NCBI RefSeq assembly: GCF_000970325.1 | Contig: NZ_CP009518.1 | Coordinates: forward strand, 1,674,001-1,738,000 | DNA length: 64,000 bases | Source: Methanococcoides methylutens MM1 | GTDB taxonomy: Archaea; Halobacteriota; Methanosarcinia; Methanosarcinales; Methanosarcinaceae | Reading direction: 5' to 3' | Part shown: in pieces, positions 24,384 to 32,190 of the stretch | How positions within the stretch are numbered: position 1 is the stretch's first letter | Layout: the number at the start of each line of letters is the position of its first letter | Program-made: the position numbers and the translations under genes | The notes under the pieces: generated by a model | Told to the model about the DNA's origin: nothing | The model's input: only the letters and a program-made list of their open reading frames with translations | The model's database searches: none

Positions 24384-25013
24384 TCAGACACCCACCGGTA
24401 CGACCTTTACATCTTTCTTTTCCCACACATCATCGTGGGAAATTATCACAAGTGTCCATTCCTCGCGCTCAAGGAAATAATTTGCTACCTTTTCCTTCAG
24501 AGCAGCATCAAGGGATGAAGTGATCTCATCGAGGAGGTAGATGTCCTTCCCGATCAGCACTGACATGATTATGCCTATCCTCTGCTTCTCACCCCCTGAA
24601 AGGTCCTCGAAATCCATTTCAAGAACATCTTTCTCAAATCCCAGATAGACAAGAAGCCTTCTGAGCTTGGTCCTGTCCAGTTTTCCTTCATTAAAAGAGT
24701 AGGAAAACACTTCCTCGATAAATTCGTTCACTGAACCTTCATAGATGTCAAGATCCTGGGAAACATAAGCTATCCTCTTCCTCGCATCCCAAACAGTATT
24801 GCTGTCAAGAAGATGGTTGTTAAAATAGAGTCTTCCACTTGTGGGATGAGCAAAGCCCATCGGCATCTTCAAAAGTGTGGACTTCCCTGAACCTGACCTG
24901 CCTTTAAGCAGTATACGGTCACCTTTGTTGATATCAAGATCAAAGTGAGACAGTACTTCCTTCTCACCATAACGAATAGAGATATCTTCATACTTCAAGA
25001 GTTCCTGTCTCAT
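24384..25013 (-). CDS. fetA: ABC transporter ATPase, FetA-like
   Basis: A 209-residue cytoplasmic ATP-binding subunit. It has Walker A GRSGSGKST (about 38-46), a Q-loop region at YVSQDLD, signature LSGGEKQR (about 140), Walker B IYLLDEITSSLD and the H-loop VIISHDD. It is short, as FetA proteins are. AGGTGA lies about ten bases before the ATG. It is the first gene of a two-gene operon with the UPF0014 permease, which defines it as the FetA-type pair rather than a general importer. Confidence 0.87.
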   Translation of the reverse strand: MRQELLKYEDISIRYGEKEVLSHFDLDINKGDRILLKGRSGSGKSTLLKMPMGFAHPTSGRLYFNNHLLDSNTVWDARKRIAYVSQDLDIYEGSVNEFIEEVFSYSFNEGKLDRTKLRRLLVYLGFEKDVLEMDFEDLSGGEKQRIGIIMSVLIGKDIYLLDEITSSLDAALKEKVANYFLEREEWTLVIISHDDVWEKKDVKVVPVGV

Positions 25014-25259
25014 GAGCTTTTTTTCACCTTATTATTTAGACATTTTATAGTAGGATCCATATTATTCAAATGGACAATATTTCAGATATTGTTGAAATAG
25101 TATTTAAATCCTAATGTATCTGAATCATATATGAAAGTATTTATCCAAAACGAACTTTTTTTACATATCCAATAATACCTATCTCAAATTTCATGTTATT
25201 TTAGTTGGATGAAAATTATACTCGTAACATGTGACCAAAAAGATAGCGATCTGATATAA

Positions 25260-25637
25260 ATGAAAAACCAGAAACTCAACCTGAAACTGCTGAAAAACAA
25301 ATTTGGTGTTTGCCGCCTCGAAGGAGACAGACCCATACCTGACTGGGCAGATAGTAACGACTTTTATTCCATCACCAGAACAGCAGAGGAACTATCGATA
25401 GTCTGTCCAGAGGAAAACATTCCCTCAGACATCATCTGCGAAAAGGACTGGAAATGTCTCAAGGTCGAAGGTCCTCTGGATTTCTCCCTGATCGGGATAC
25501 TGGCACGTATCAGTACTCTTCTTGCAGAGGAAAAGATCAGCATTTTTGTGATCTCCACTTATGACACCGACTACATACTTGTCAGGGAAGCCAATATACA
25601 AGCAGCAGTTGAAAAACTATCAGCAAATGGTTATTAG
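25260..25637 (+). CDS. ACT-domain protein (CASTOR-like ACT_7)
   Basis: A 125-residue cytoplasmic protein built from ACT-like halves: an N-terminal KNKFGVCRLEGD ... FYSITRTAEELSIVCPEENIP and a C-terminal KCLKVEGPLDFSLIGILARISTLLAEEKISIFVISTYDTDYILV. This is the layout of small standalone ACT proteins that bind amino acids, but the ligand is not known. No ribosome site is visible, and an upstream TATA-like TTATAC at about 25215 is rather far. It may be part of a short-leader transcript. Confidence 0.8.
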   Translation: MKNQKLNLKLLKNKFGVCRLEGDRPIPDWADSNDFYSITRTAEELSIVCPEENIPSDIICEKDWKCLKVEGPLDFSLIGILARISTLLAEEKISIFVISTYDTDYILVREANIQAAVEKLSANGY

Positions 25638-25743
25638 ATATCCGATGAAAAGGATTCCTGAAATGATCTGATTCTGACAATCTATTTCTGAAATTACTCC
25701 CCTGACGTTACATATATATCAAATCTTCTCAATACTTTTTAGT

Positions 25744-26142
25744 ATGACAAAGTGGAAGAAAGCTTCAGAGGAACTGGGGGAACTGATAGGAGAATCCGTG
25801 TCCGAGTATGAGGTTGAGTTCCGGAAGATGTTCGGAAGCCCCGTCTACTTCGTGAATGGAAACATGTTCATCGGAGTTCATGGTGACGGAATCATGCTTC
25901 GCCTGCAGGAAGAAGACCAGCAGAAGCTCTATGATGAATACGACGAAGCAGCTCCTTTTACACCAAATGGCAGGCGCATGAGGGAATATGCTCTGATACC
26001 ACCGGCGGTGTATGATGATGAGATCGAGTTTAGGAAATGGCTGGACATATCATACAGCTACGTAAGCTCCCTGCCGAAGAAAGAGAAAAAGGAAAAGAAG
26101 AAAAAGGCAGCTCCTAAGAAAACAAAGAAGAGCGAGAAATGA
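25744..26142 (+). CDS. TfoX N-terminal domain protein with a lysine-rich tail
   Basis: A 132-residue protein. Residues 1-105 match the TfoX/Sxy N-terminal domain (EVEFRKMFGSPVYFVNGNMFIGVHGDGIMLRLQEEDQQKL ... FTPNGRRMREYALIP). The last 25 residues are almost all Lys, Glu, Ala and Pro, a common extension in archaea that may bind nucleic acid. Bacterial TfoX regulates competence, but small archaeal versions have no established role. No ribosome site is present; ACATATATATC at 25710-25720 about 25 bases upstream suggests a leaderless mRNA. Confidence 0.85.
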   Translation: MTKWKKASEELGELIGESVSEYEVEFRKMFGSPVYFVNGNMFIGVHGDGIMLRLQEEDQQKLYDEYDEAAPFTPNGRRMREYALIPPAVYDDEIEFRKWLDISYSYVSSLPKKEKKEKKKKAAPKKTKKSEK

Positions 26143-26180
26143 TTCACTTATCACACCTTCTCTTTTTCAGGTGATATCAG

Positions 26181-26885
26181 ATGCTTCAAGCTCTTAGAAC
26201 TCGAAAAAGATTATCCATACTATTTTTACTGTCACTGTTAGCTGTTTCCATCTATGTAGCATCCACATATCTTATAATTGGCCCGGGATTGCCACCTGCT
26301 GAGATCATGGAGGAATGGTATCTGCCGGGTGGAGCTGGATATAATGAAGCAGATCTTTCTTTATTCCCGGCTATTTCCGAATACTCAGCATCCAGTCGCT
26401 ACTCAAATTCCACTATCATTTGTGTGTGGTATTTCGAAAAGAAATCTTCTTTTCTGGAAGGAGAGAACAATTTATCAGAATACTTAAAGGAATCCGGACA
26501 GGTAGAGATTCTAGAAATAAATATCACAAACGAACTGGATGAAGTCATCAACAGTCGCGGTAAAAATTGGCAACCTACCAATGGACCACGGGTATTTGAT
26601 GCGACCAAATACGAAGGAACAGAAACATCCGGCTACTTCATCGTCTATGAAACCCCGTTCCTTGAAACGAGCGAGAATTATTTCATAACATATTACGGTA
26701 CAAAAGACACGACCAACTTCACAGGTAAGAAAAATGATCTCTTGTATCTGATGGCCCGGTCATATTATCTCGGAGAAGGAAATGTAACATCTCTGGATTT
26801 CGAAAATAATGAGGACAGGAAAAACTCCCCCCTGCCCTCTTTAATAGACTTAATTGGTTGGTACTATTGTCCTATTGCAACCTGA
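26181..26885 (+). CDS. Membrane-anchored extracellular protein, function unknown
   Basis: A 234-residue protein with one N-terminal membrane segment (about 12-34) and an outer domain containing several N-x-S/T sites (NSTI, NITN, NFTG, NVTS) suited to archaeal N-glycosylation. There is no lipobox or sorting tail. I recognise no family. AGGTGAT is the ribosome site. It follows the TfoX-like gene by 38 bases and may be cotranscribed, although the gap contains a T-rich stretch. Confidence 0.72.
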   Translation: MLQALRTRKRLSILFLLSLLAVSIYVASTYLIIGPGLPPAEIMEEWYLPGGAGYNEADLSLFPAISEYSASSRYSNSTIICVWYFEKKSSFLEGENNLSEYLKESGQVEILEINITNELDEVINSRGKNWQPTNGPRVFDATKYEGTETSGYFIVYETPFLETSENYFITYYGTKDTTNFTGKKNDLLYLMARSYYLGEGNVTSLDFENNEDRKNSPLPSLIDLIGWYYCPIAT

Positions 26886-26976
26886 TCCTGTTTGTATCAC
26901 ATATCTTCCTTGATGTACTTGCTTCTAACATATCAAATTTCACTGGATATTAAATAGGATTATTTCAACAAAATCG

Positions 26977-26998
26977 GAATGTAATTTCTAATACATTC
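26977..26998. promoter_or_regulatory. Inverted repeat before the DUF3303 promoter
   Basis: GAATGTA (26977-26983) and TACATTC (26992-26998) form a perfect 7-bp inverted repeat with an 8-base spacer. It lies just upstream of an AT-rich TATA region (about 27002-27030), where an activator could bind. Confidence 0.35.
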
Positions 26999-27089
26999 TG
27001 AATATTTTATATCAAAATAAATATATGCAATAATGTTAGACTTTTATTGGGTTTGGGAATGGTAACATGAAATTCTCTTGCCTGAATCT

Positions 27090-27111
27090 GCTGTAAGCGG
27101 GGGCTTTCAGC
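27090..27111 (+). other. Stem-loop in the leader of the DUF3303 gene
   Basis: GCTG-T-AAGC, loop GGGG, GCTT-T-CAGC: a 9-position stem with one T-T mismatch. It overlaps the end of a nine-codon frame (27067-27096; MKFSCLNLL) and lies about 50 bases before the gene start. It could be a leader control element. Confidence 0.35.
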
Positions 27112-27160
27112 TGCGATGAATAAAATAAATTAGATTAAACAAAGGGGGAGTGTTAAAGAA

Positions 27161-27430
27161 ATGTTGTTTATTGACATAGTTTCGTGGGAACCAAAGGACC
27201 AAAATGAAATAATGAAACGTTTTGAGAACTGGGAACCTCCAGAAGGAATTGAGATTATAGGACAATGGATTGACTTGTCGAACTGTAGAACCGTTGTGGT
27301 ATATGATGCAGAAGACGCTAAAGCTTATGCTGCTGCCACGTTCCCTTGGAGAGATATCTGTTACTTCGATAGCTTTCCTGTAATGGAAGCAAGTGAACTC
27401 ATGGAATTCCTATCCGAGAAAATGAAATAA
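27161..27430 (+). CDS. DUF3303 family small protein
   Basis: An 89-residue cytoplasmic protein of the DUF3303 family: MLFIDIVSWEPKDQNEIMKRF ... GIEIIGQWIDLSNCRTVVVYDAEDAKAYAAATFPWRDICYFDSFPVMEASELMEFL. The fold is a small alpha-beta dimeric barrel-like domain; no function is known. GGGGGAGTG is the ribosome site. The mRNA leader seems long (over 100 bases) and contains a hairpin and a very short reading frame. Confidence 0.85.
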   Translation: MLFIDIVSWEPKDQNEIMKRFENWEPPEGIEIIGQWIDLSNCRTVVVYDAEDAKAYAAATFPWRDICYFDSFPVMEASELMEFLSEKMK

Positions 27431-27699
27431 CTTTTCGACATGATGATGATTTAAATTGGTTCGATAATCAACAGGTTGTTGGTTCATCGAAATTCTCTTT
27501 TTCCCATATTGTACAATCTCTGGACTGCAAATATCCAGATAGAAACCCTCTCATAATTAGTGTCTACTGGGCAAATGATTTTAATTAGTGTCGATTGAAG
27601 TTGTTGAGCATTTGAGAGATGCCTTATAGAGATGGAGAGTGTTGAACAAACTCAACAATCACGACGAGTTCATATAAATACAGATAACAGTTGATGAAC

Positions 27700-27737
27700 A
27701 AAAAAAGTAGATTTATGGGATGGTAAATCCCATAAAT
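27700..27737 (-). terminator. Intrinsic terminator of the flavin/Fe-S oxidoreductase gene
   Basis: On the minus strand ATTTATGGGAT, loop of five, ATCCCATAAAT (27737 down to 27711) forms a perfect 11-bp stem. A run of seven T residues lies shortly after (A-run at 27700-27706 on the + strand). The rest of the 27431-27700 gap shows nothing but short repeats. Confidence 0.7.
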
Positions 27738-27756
27738 AAGCAAATGCCTAAAGCCC

Positions 27757-30700
27757 TCAGAATTCAGTTTTTATATACTCGATCATCCTCGGCGTCAGAA
27801 GCGGAATGATCTGCGGAAGCATGTTAGGCATCAGATTCTCCATTGACTTTGGCATGAGGTCAGGCATCTGCTCTCTCAGGTCGTCAGACATCTGTACACG
27901 CCTGCCAACGGCTTCGAGCATGTCAGGCATGACCTTTGGCATTATGCCTGGCAGGAGCATGGGCATCATGACCGGCATCATTGGCTTCATCATGAGATCC
28001 ATTCCCGGCACATACTTGACCATCTTCATCATACCACGCAGTGGAGCAGGCATTGCAGCCATCATCTGTGGGAGGAGTTCCACCATCAGATCGGTCATGT
28101 TCTCAGGCTTGAGCAGGTGGATCATCTGGTCGAATGTGATCCATGCTGTGAGCGCAGCGTTCGTAGTATCAGGGATATCGTATCCCATACTGCGTGCAAC
28201 TGTTGCTGAAAGGTCCTGTACATCCACCGGACTGCCACTCTTCTCTGCAGCGATCCTCAGCTGTACCTGACAGCACGGACATGCAGCGACCATGATGTCA
28301 GCACCGATATCCTCGGCTTCCTTAAGCCTCATGTTACCGACAACTCCGGCAACATCCGGATCTGCGACCAGTGTAAGAACTGAACCACAGCAGTGACCTT
28401 CTGCCCTGTTGTGCTCCATTTCACGCAGCTCGACACCCGGAACAGCCTTGATCAGGTCCCTTGGTGGCTCGTAGATACCACCAGCACGACCCATGTGACA
28501 GGCATCGTGGACAGTAACTACCCTGTCAAGAGGTTCGACGAACTTCTCGGAGAGAACGTCGAGCTTGTCCTGAAGGACCTGTGAGTAGTGCTTTGCCTCG
28601 AAGTCGTATTCGATTCCGAGCTTCTCAGCCCACTGGCGGTAGAATGTATCCCATACCAGCCAGCATGCAGGACAGGATGTGATTACTGTCTTAACGCCCT
28701 TCTTCCTCATGTTCTCGATGTTCATCCTCATGATCTTCTCGAAAACATCCCACTTACCTGCAGCAAGCATCGGGATACCACAGCAGGATTCTTCCTTACC
28801 AAGGTAGGTGATCTCCATACCGGCATCTGTCAGCAGACGTACTGATGCTTCAGCGATGTCCTTCTCGACAAAGGAAGCTGTACAGCCTGCGAAGTAAGCA
28901 TATTCAGCCTTGTCCTTGATCTTTGGCTTGAGGTCCTCAGGCATCCATTCTTCCCTGTTCTTGAGATACTCTCCCCAGATGTTCCTTTCCTTGAGCAGGC
29001 TGGAAGCCATGATCTCGAACGGCGGGATGGTCATCATGCCACGTTCCACGACCAGTTCTTCCCTCATTGTCATCCATGAATCGTTGATCGGAAGGTCAAG
29101 CTGGCATCTGTGGTCACAGAGTTCACAGGTAGTGCAGGCAAGGAAAGTGTCCACCTGTTCCTGTGTCATCTTGTCCCTGCCGGCAAGGTATTCCTTGATA
29201 AAGAACCACTTACCTCTCGGGGACTGGGATTCCCAACCGCGACCGTAGTACTGGTCACACTCTTCCACACAGTAACCACACTGTGCACAGGTGTATGCAT
29301 GGGATACGATGTCTGCAGGGATATCCTTCTGCTTCCTGAATGTCTCCTCCCCAACACCACTTCTGTTTCCGACGAATCTCATGATCGGCTCGAATGCCTT
29401 GGACATTGAGATACCGGCCTTGAGAATTCCTTTACCTGAGATGGTCTCAGGGTTCATGATGTCATCAGGATCGACCTGCTGCTTCAGGGCAAGCATCTTC
29501 TTCAGGCGGTCTCCGTAGACCTTCTCGGCCTCCTTTGCGAAGTAGAGACCTGAAGCATATATCCTTCCGCCATTCTCCTCGGCGATCTTGATGATGCTGA
29601 TACCAAGTGTGAATGCAAGGTTGAACTTGAAGGATCTCTCGGAGTGAGGGATGAAACAGAGGAGGATCACGTTTCCGTTCTTCTCCACCATACCTTCTAT
29701 TAGTACAGGGAGATCGACCTTAGCTTTGATCTCATTGAAGACCTTGCCTACCTTATCCACAGGGACAATGATCTCCGCAGGAATGAACGAAGGACCAAGC
29801 CTCTTGACCTTCATGGACCGGAACCACTCACCAGCTTCATGTTTGGATATCTCTTCAGAAAGGATCTTGCCACCATTGCTGGTTATGATATTCTCAAGGG
29901 CACTAACATCCCTTGACTCTGGATAAATGAAGTTACAAATATATGACTTAGGCAATTCCGGACGGTCCTCGACTACCGGTTCACCATGGTGGGTTGAAAA
30001 TGGCATTTCATTTTTCATGCCTGCCCAATCGGGATTTATAAATGATATTGACCAGAGTGGCACTTTTTCTGCAGCTACTGCCTGAAGGGCCTTCTGCAGG
30101 GATTCTGAATCAGCAAATTCTGCTGAGATGGATGCTGTGTCTTCCAGATTGCGGATCTTTAAGGTTATCTGTGTGATGATACCAACAGTACCCATGCTTC
30201 CGATGAGGCTGTCCATTTCACTGCCTGTGAAATCCCTGACCTCGCCATTTGGAAGTACTGCTCTTGCAGATACCATGGTGTCCTGGGACCAGCCGTATTC
30301 ATAGCTTCCATATCCGATGCCGTTCTGCACAAGCCAGCCACCTACTGTTGCTGCAGGGGCACTTGAAGGCATGGCACAAACAGAAAGGTCTTTCTCGTTC
30401 AGCTTTCTCTCAAGACGCTCCCACACGATACCTGCTCCGACTGTAACGGTCATGTTCTCAGCATCGATGGATATGATATCATTCAACAGGTTAACATCTG
30501 CAATGATACCGCCTTTTGTAGGAATCACACCACCGTAACCGGATGATGCTCCAGCACGGGGAACAACAGGAATAGAATGTTTGCGGGCAAAGGCCATGAG
30601 CTTGACAATATCATCCTCTGTGCGAAGTTTTACTATCGCTGCAGGGTCGGTGTTTCCTAACATCATCTTTGCCATTGATGGGAGTGCTCCGACATCATGA

Positions 30701-30804
30701 CAGTAGAAGTGTCTTTCACGTTTGCTGAAATTCACCCGGTCGCCAAATATGCCACCGAGTTCTTCCTCCTGGGAGGAGGTGAGGTTTGCTGTGTTTTTTG
30801 CCAT
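27757..30804 (-). CDS. Flavin/Fe-S oxidoreductase: FAD-linked oxidase, ferredoxin and two CCG domains, Met/Pro tail
   Basis: A 1015-residue fusion. Residues 40-230 are a PCMH-type FAD-binding domain (VVPRAGASSGYGGV, SSAPAATVGGWLVQNG), then the GlcD/D-lactate-dehydrogenase C-terminal domain (to about 465). Residues 510-590 hold two 4Fe-4S motifs (CAQCGYCVEECD, CTTCELCDHRC). Two CCG domains of the HdrD/GlpC type follow (SCCGIPM, HCCGSVL). The last 110 residues are rich in Met and Pro (MMPVMMPMLLPGIMPKVMP). It should oxidise a 2-hydroxyacid-like substrate and pass electrons through Fe-S centres. The start at 30804 has GGGGGA upstream; a TTG at 30840 places that site inside the gene. A membrane Fe-S protein is upstream on the same strand. 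Confidence 0.85.
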   Translation of the reverse strand: MAKNTANLTSSQEEELGGIFGDRVNFSKRERHFYCHDVGALPSMAKMMLGNTDPAAIVKLRTEDDIVKLMAFARKHSIPVVPRAGASSGYGGVIPTKGGIIADVNLLNDIISIDAENMTVTVGAGIVWERLERKLNEKDLSVCAMPSSAPAATVGGWLVQNGIGYGSYEYGWSQDTMVSARAVLPNGEVRDFTGSEMDSLIGSMGTVGIITQITLKIRNLEDTASISAEFADSESLQKALQAVAAEKVPLWSISFINPDWAGMKNEMPFSTHHGEPVVEDRPELPKSYICNFIYPESRDVSALENIITSNGGKILSEEISKHEAGEWFRSMKVKRLGPSFIPAEIIVPVDKVGKVFNEIKAKVDLPVLIEGMVEKNGNVILLCFIPHSERSFKFNLAFTLGISIIKIAEENGGRIYASGLYFAKEAEKVYGDRLKKMLALKQQVDPDDIMNPETISGKGILKAGISMSKAFEPIMRFVGNRSGVGEETFRKQKDIPADIVSHAYTCAQCGYCVEECDQYYGRGWESQSPRGKWFFIKEYLAGRDKMTQEQVDTFLACTTCELCDHRCQLDLPINDSWMTMREELVVERGMMTIPPFEIMASSLLKERNIWGEYLKNREEWMPEDLKPKIKDKAEYAYFAGCTASFVEKDIAEASVRLLTDAGMEITYLGKEESCCGIPMLAAGKWDVFEKIMRMNIENMRKKGVKTVITSCPACWLVWDTFYRQWAEKLGIEYDFEAKHYSQVLQDKLDVLSEKFVEPLDRVVTVHDACHMGRAGGIYEPPRDLIKAVPGVELREMEHNRAEGHCCGSVLTLVADPDVAGVVGNMRLKEAEDIGADIMVAACPCCQVQLRIAAEKSGSPVDVQDLSATVARSMGYDIPDTTNAALTAWITFDQMIHLLKPENMTDLMVELLPQMMAAMPAPLRGMMKMVKYVPGMDLMMKPMMPVMMPMLLPGIMPKVMPDMLEAVGRRVQMSDDLREQMPDLMPKSMENLMPNMLPQIIPLLTPRMIEYIKTEF

Positions 30805-30912
30805 ACGATCTTCCCCCTTAATACTTGGGTCGTTTTTCAATATAAACTTTTAAGTTATTTTTTGAGATTAATCCAATTTAAAAAAGAAAAATTGGAAAAT
30901 ATGTTCTTCATT

Positions 30913-31551
30913 TTAGAATGACAATGAGTCCTTCGGACATTTGTCAACACATTTTCCGCACTTGATACAATCCGGGTTGTTGCCAATATCACGAACTTTG
31001 AGTTCCATCGGGCAGACCTTCTCACAGAGCTTGCAGTCAACACATGTGTCATGGTCCATCTGAAGCTGGTACTTGTTACCGCCGATGAATCTCTGCATTG
31101 TTCCCATCGGACAGACATTACACCAGGATCTTGTATTGAACTGGGCTCCGAGCATTGTACCGATGATGGTTGTCATAAGACACATCGAGACAAAGATGGT
31201 ACCAATGAGATCAAAGGTGTTCTGTGCAGCAAATGTGACCGAGATACGGTAAATCATTAGAGTTATCATTGCTGTGAAGACAGGAATCCTGAGCCACATG
31301 CTTGACAGGATCTTCGGGATCTTCCTTTTCTTTGAGATCTTGATTATGCCGTAATCGAAGTAGCTGCCACGTGGACAGAGGTTTCCACAGAACCAGCGAC
31401 CTCTGAAGATACTGCTTATGAACAGTGTGCCCATGACAACGAGCATGAAGTAACCAAGGATCGGATACCAGAGACCTCCAAGGGAGACTATGATGACCAT
31501 TGAGCCAAGATATGGCTTGATCTTATCGAGATATGGTTTTGTGTTAAACAT
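30913..31551 (-). CDS. Membrane ferredoxin, NapH/MauN-like
   Basis: A 212-residue integral membrane protein with about four helices. The characteristic C-G-N-L-C-P-R-G (about 55-62) and C-N-V-C-P-M-G (about 145) motifs lie near the membrane, and two 4Fe-4S ferredoxin motifs (CVDCKLCEKVCP, CIKCGKCVDKCP) close the protein. This architecture carries electrons across or along the membrane to a quinone-like carrier, which would be methanophenazine here. Its ATG directly follows the stop of the upstream regulator. About 110 bases separate it from the flavin/Fe-S oxidoreductase. Confidence 0.85.
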   Translation of the reverse strand: MFNTKPYLDKIKPYLGSMVIIVSLGGLWYPILGYFMLVVMGTLFISSIFRGRWFCGNLCPRGSYFDYGIIKISKKRKIPKILSSMWLRIPVFTAMITLMIYRISVTFAAQNTFDLIGTIFVSMCLMTTIIGTMLGAQFNTRSWCNVCPMGTMQRFIGGNKYQLQMDHDTCVDCKLCEKVCPMELKVRDIGNNPDCIKCGKCVDKCPKDSLSF

Positions 31552-31899
31552 TTACCAGTCCTCCAGTTCCTGTTCGACCTTTGCAACCCATTTGCTGACA
31601 ATGCCCATTATCAGCTCTTTGATCTCTGCTTTGTTGTTGATCCTGTAAATGAATGAATATCCGCCTCCGTCAAGGTTGGTCTGTGATTTTGTTAGTATGC
31701 CTTTCTCATGCAGTTTTTTGACAGATCTCTGGACAGTTGAAAGGTCCAGTTCTGTCAGGTTTGCTATCTGCTCTGTTTTGCTCCAAATATCAGGCTCTTC
31801 AAAGAAGTACTCCAGCACTTTCATGTCAGCCCGTGTCAGGTTCAGAGCACATTTGATAACATCTTTAATTTTGAATTCCTTACATGCGAAGTCTATCAT
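31552..31899 (-). CDS. Winged-helix transcription regulator (TrmB/MarR-like)
   Basis: A 115-residue cytoplasmic DNA-binding protein: LTRADMKVLEYFFEEPDIWSKTEQIANLTELDLSTVQRSVKKLHEKGILTKSQ is a winged helix, with the wing in GGGYSFIYRIN and a C-terminal helix that may dimerise. A Cys near each end of the first helix (AC-KEF, KC-ALN) might sense redox state. It is the first gene of the operon with the membrane ferredoxin (zero spacing), so it probably regulates the operon and perhaps the divergent iorAB genes. Confidence 0.8.
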   Translation of the reverse strand: MIDFACKEFKIKDVIKCALNLTRADMKVLEYFFEEPDIWSKTEQIANLTELDLSTVQRSVKKLHEKGILTKSQTNLDGGGYSFIYRINNKAEIKELIMGIVSKWVAKVEQELEDW

Positions 31900-32070
31900 C
31901 GAATCACCGTCATTATTTGTCAGTACTGCTACATTATCGCAGTTGTATATAAACGTGGTTAAGTACTGGAAAAAGAAGGATGGTTTTGGCAGTACCGCGG
32001 ATAACTGTGTGAATTTGGCATTAATATAATGTATAACAAAAAAAATAGAAGATATGAAAATATGCTCGAT

Positions 32071-32079
32071 TTATAAATA
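32071..32079 (+). promoter_or_regulatory. Box A of the iorAB operon
   Basis: TTATAAATA at 32071-32079 is a strong archaeal TATA element. Transcription from about 32100 would give a 90-base leader before iorA. The 31900-32190 gap also carries the minus-strand promoter of the regulator gene. Confidence 0.5.
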
Positions 32080-32190
32080 ATACATATACACCAACGTACA
32101 ACAACCGACATTAAAAAAAACAATCGCCTGCCGGATTTAACCTACATATTTATCAATGATGGACTATTATCAAAACGGCAGGAGATTAAC

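Noticed and set aside
27555-27592. Ten-base direct repeat AATTAGTGTC (27555-27564, 27583-27592), considered as the start of a CRISPR or insertion-sequence end
   Set aside because: Only two copies, too short, and no adjacent cas or transposase gene.
30805-30840. TTG start at 30840 for the flavin/Fe-S oxidoreductase
   Set aside because: The strong ribosome site GGGGGA lies downstream of it and serves the ATG at 30804.
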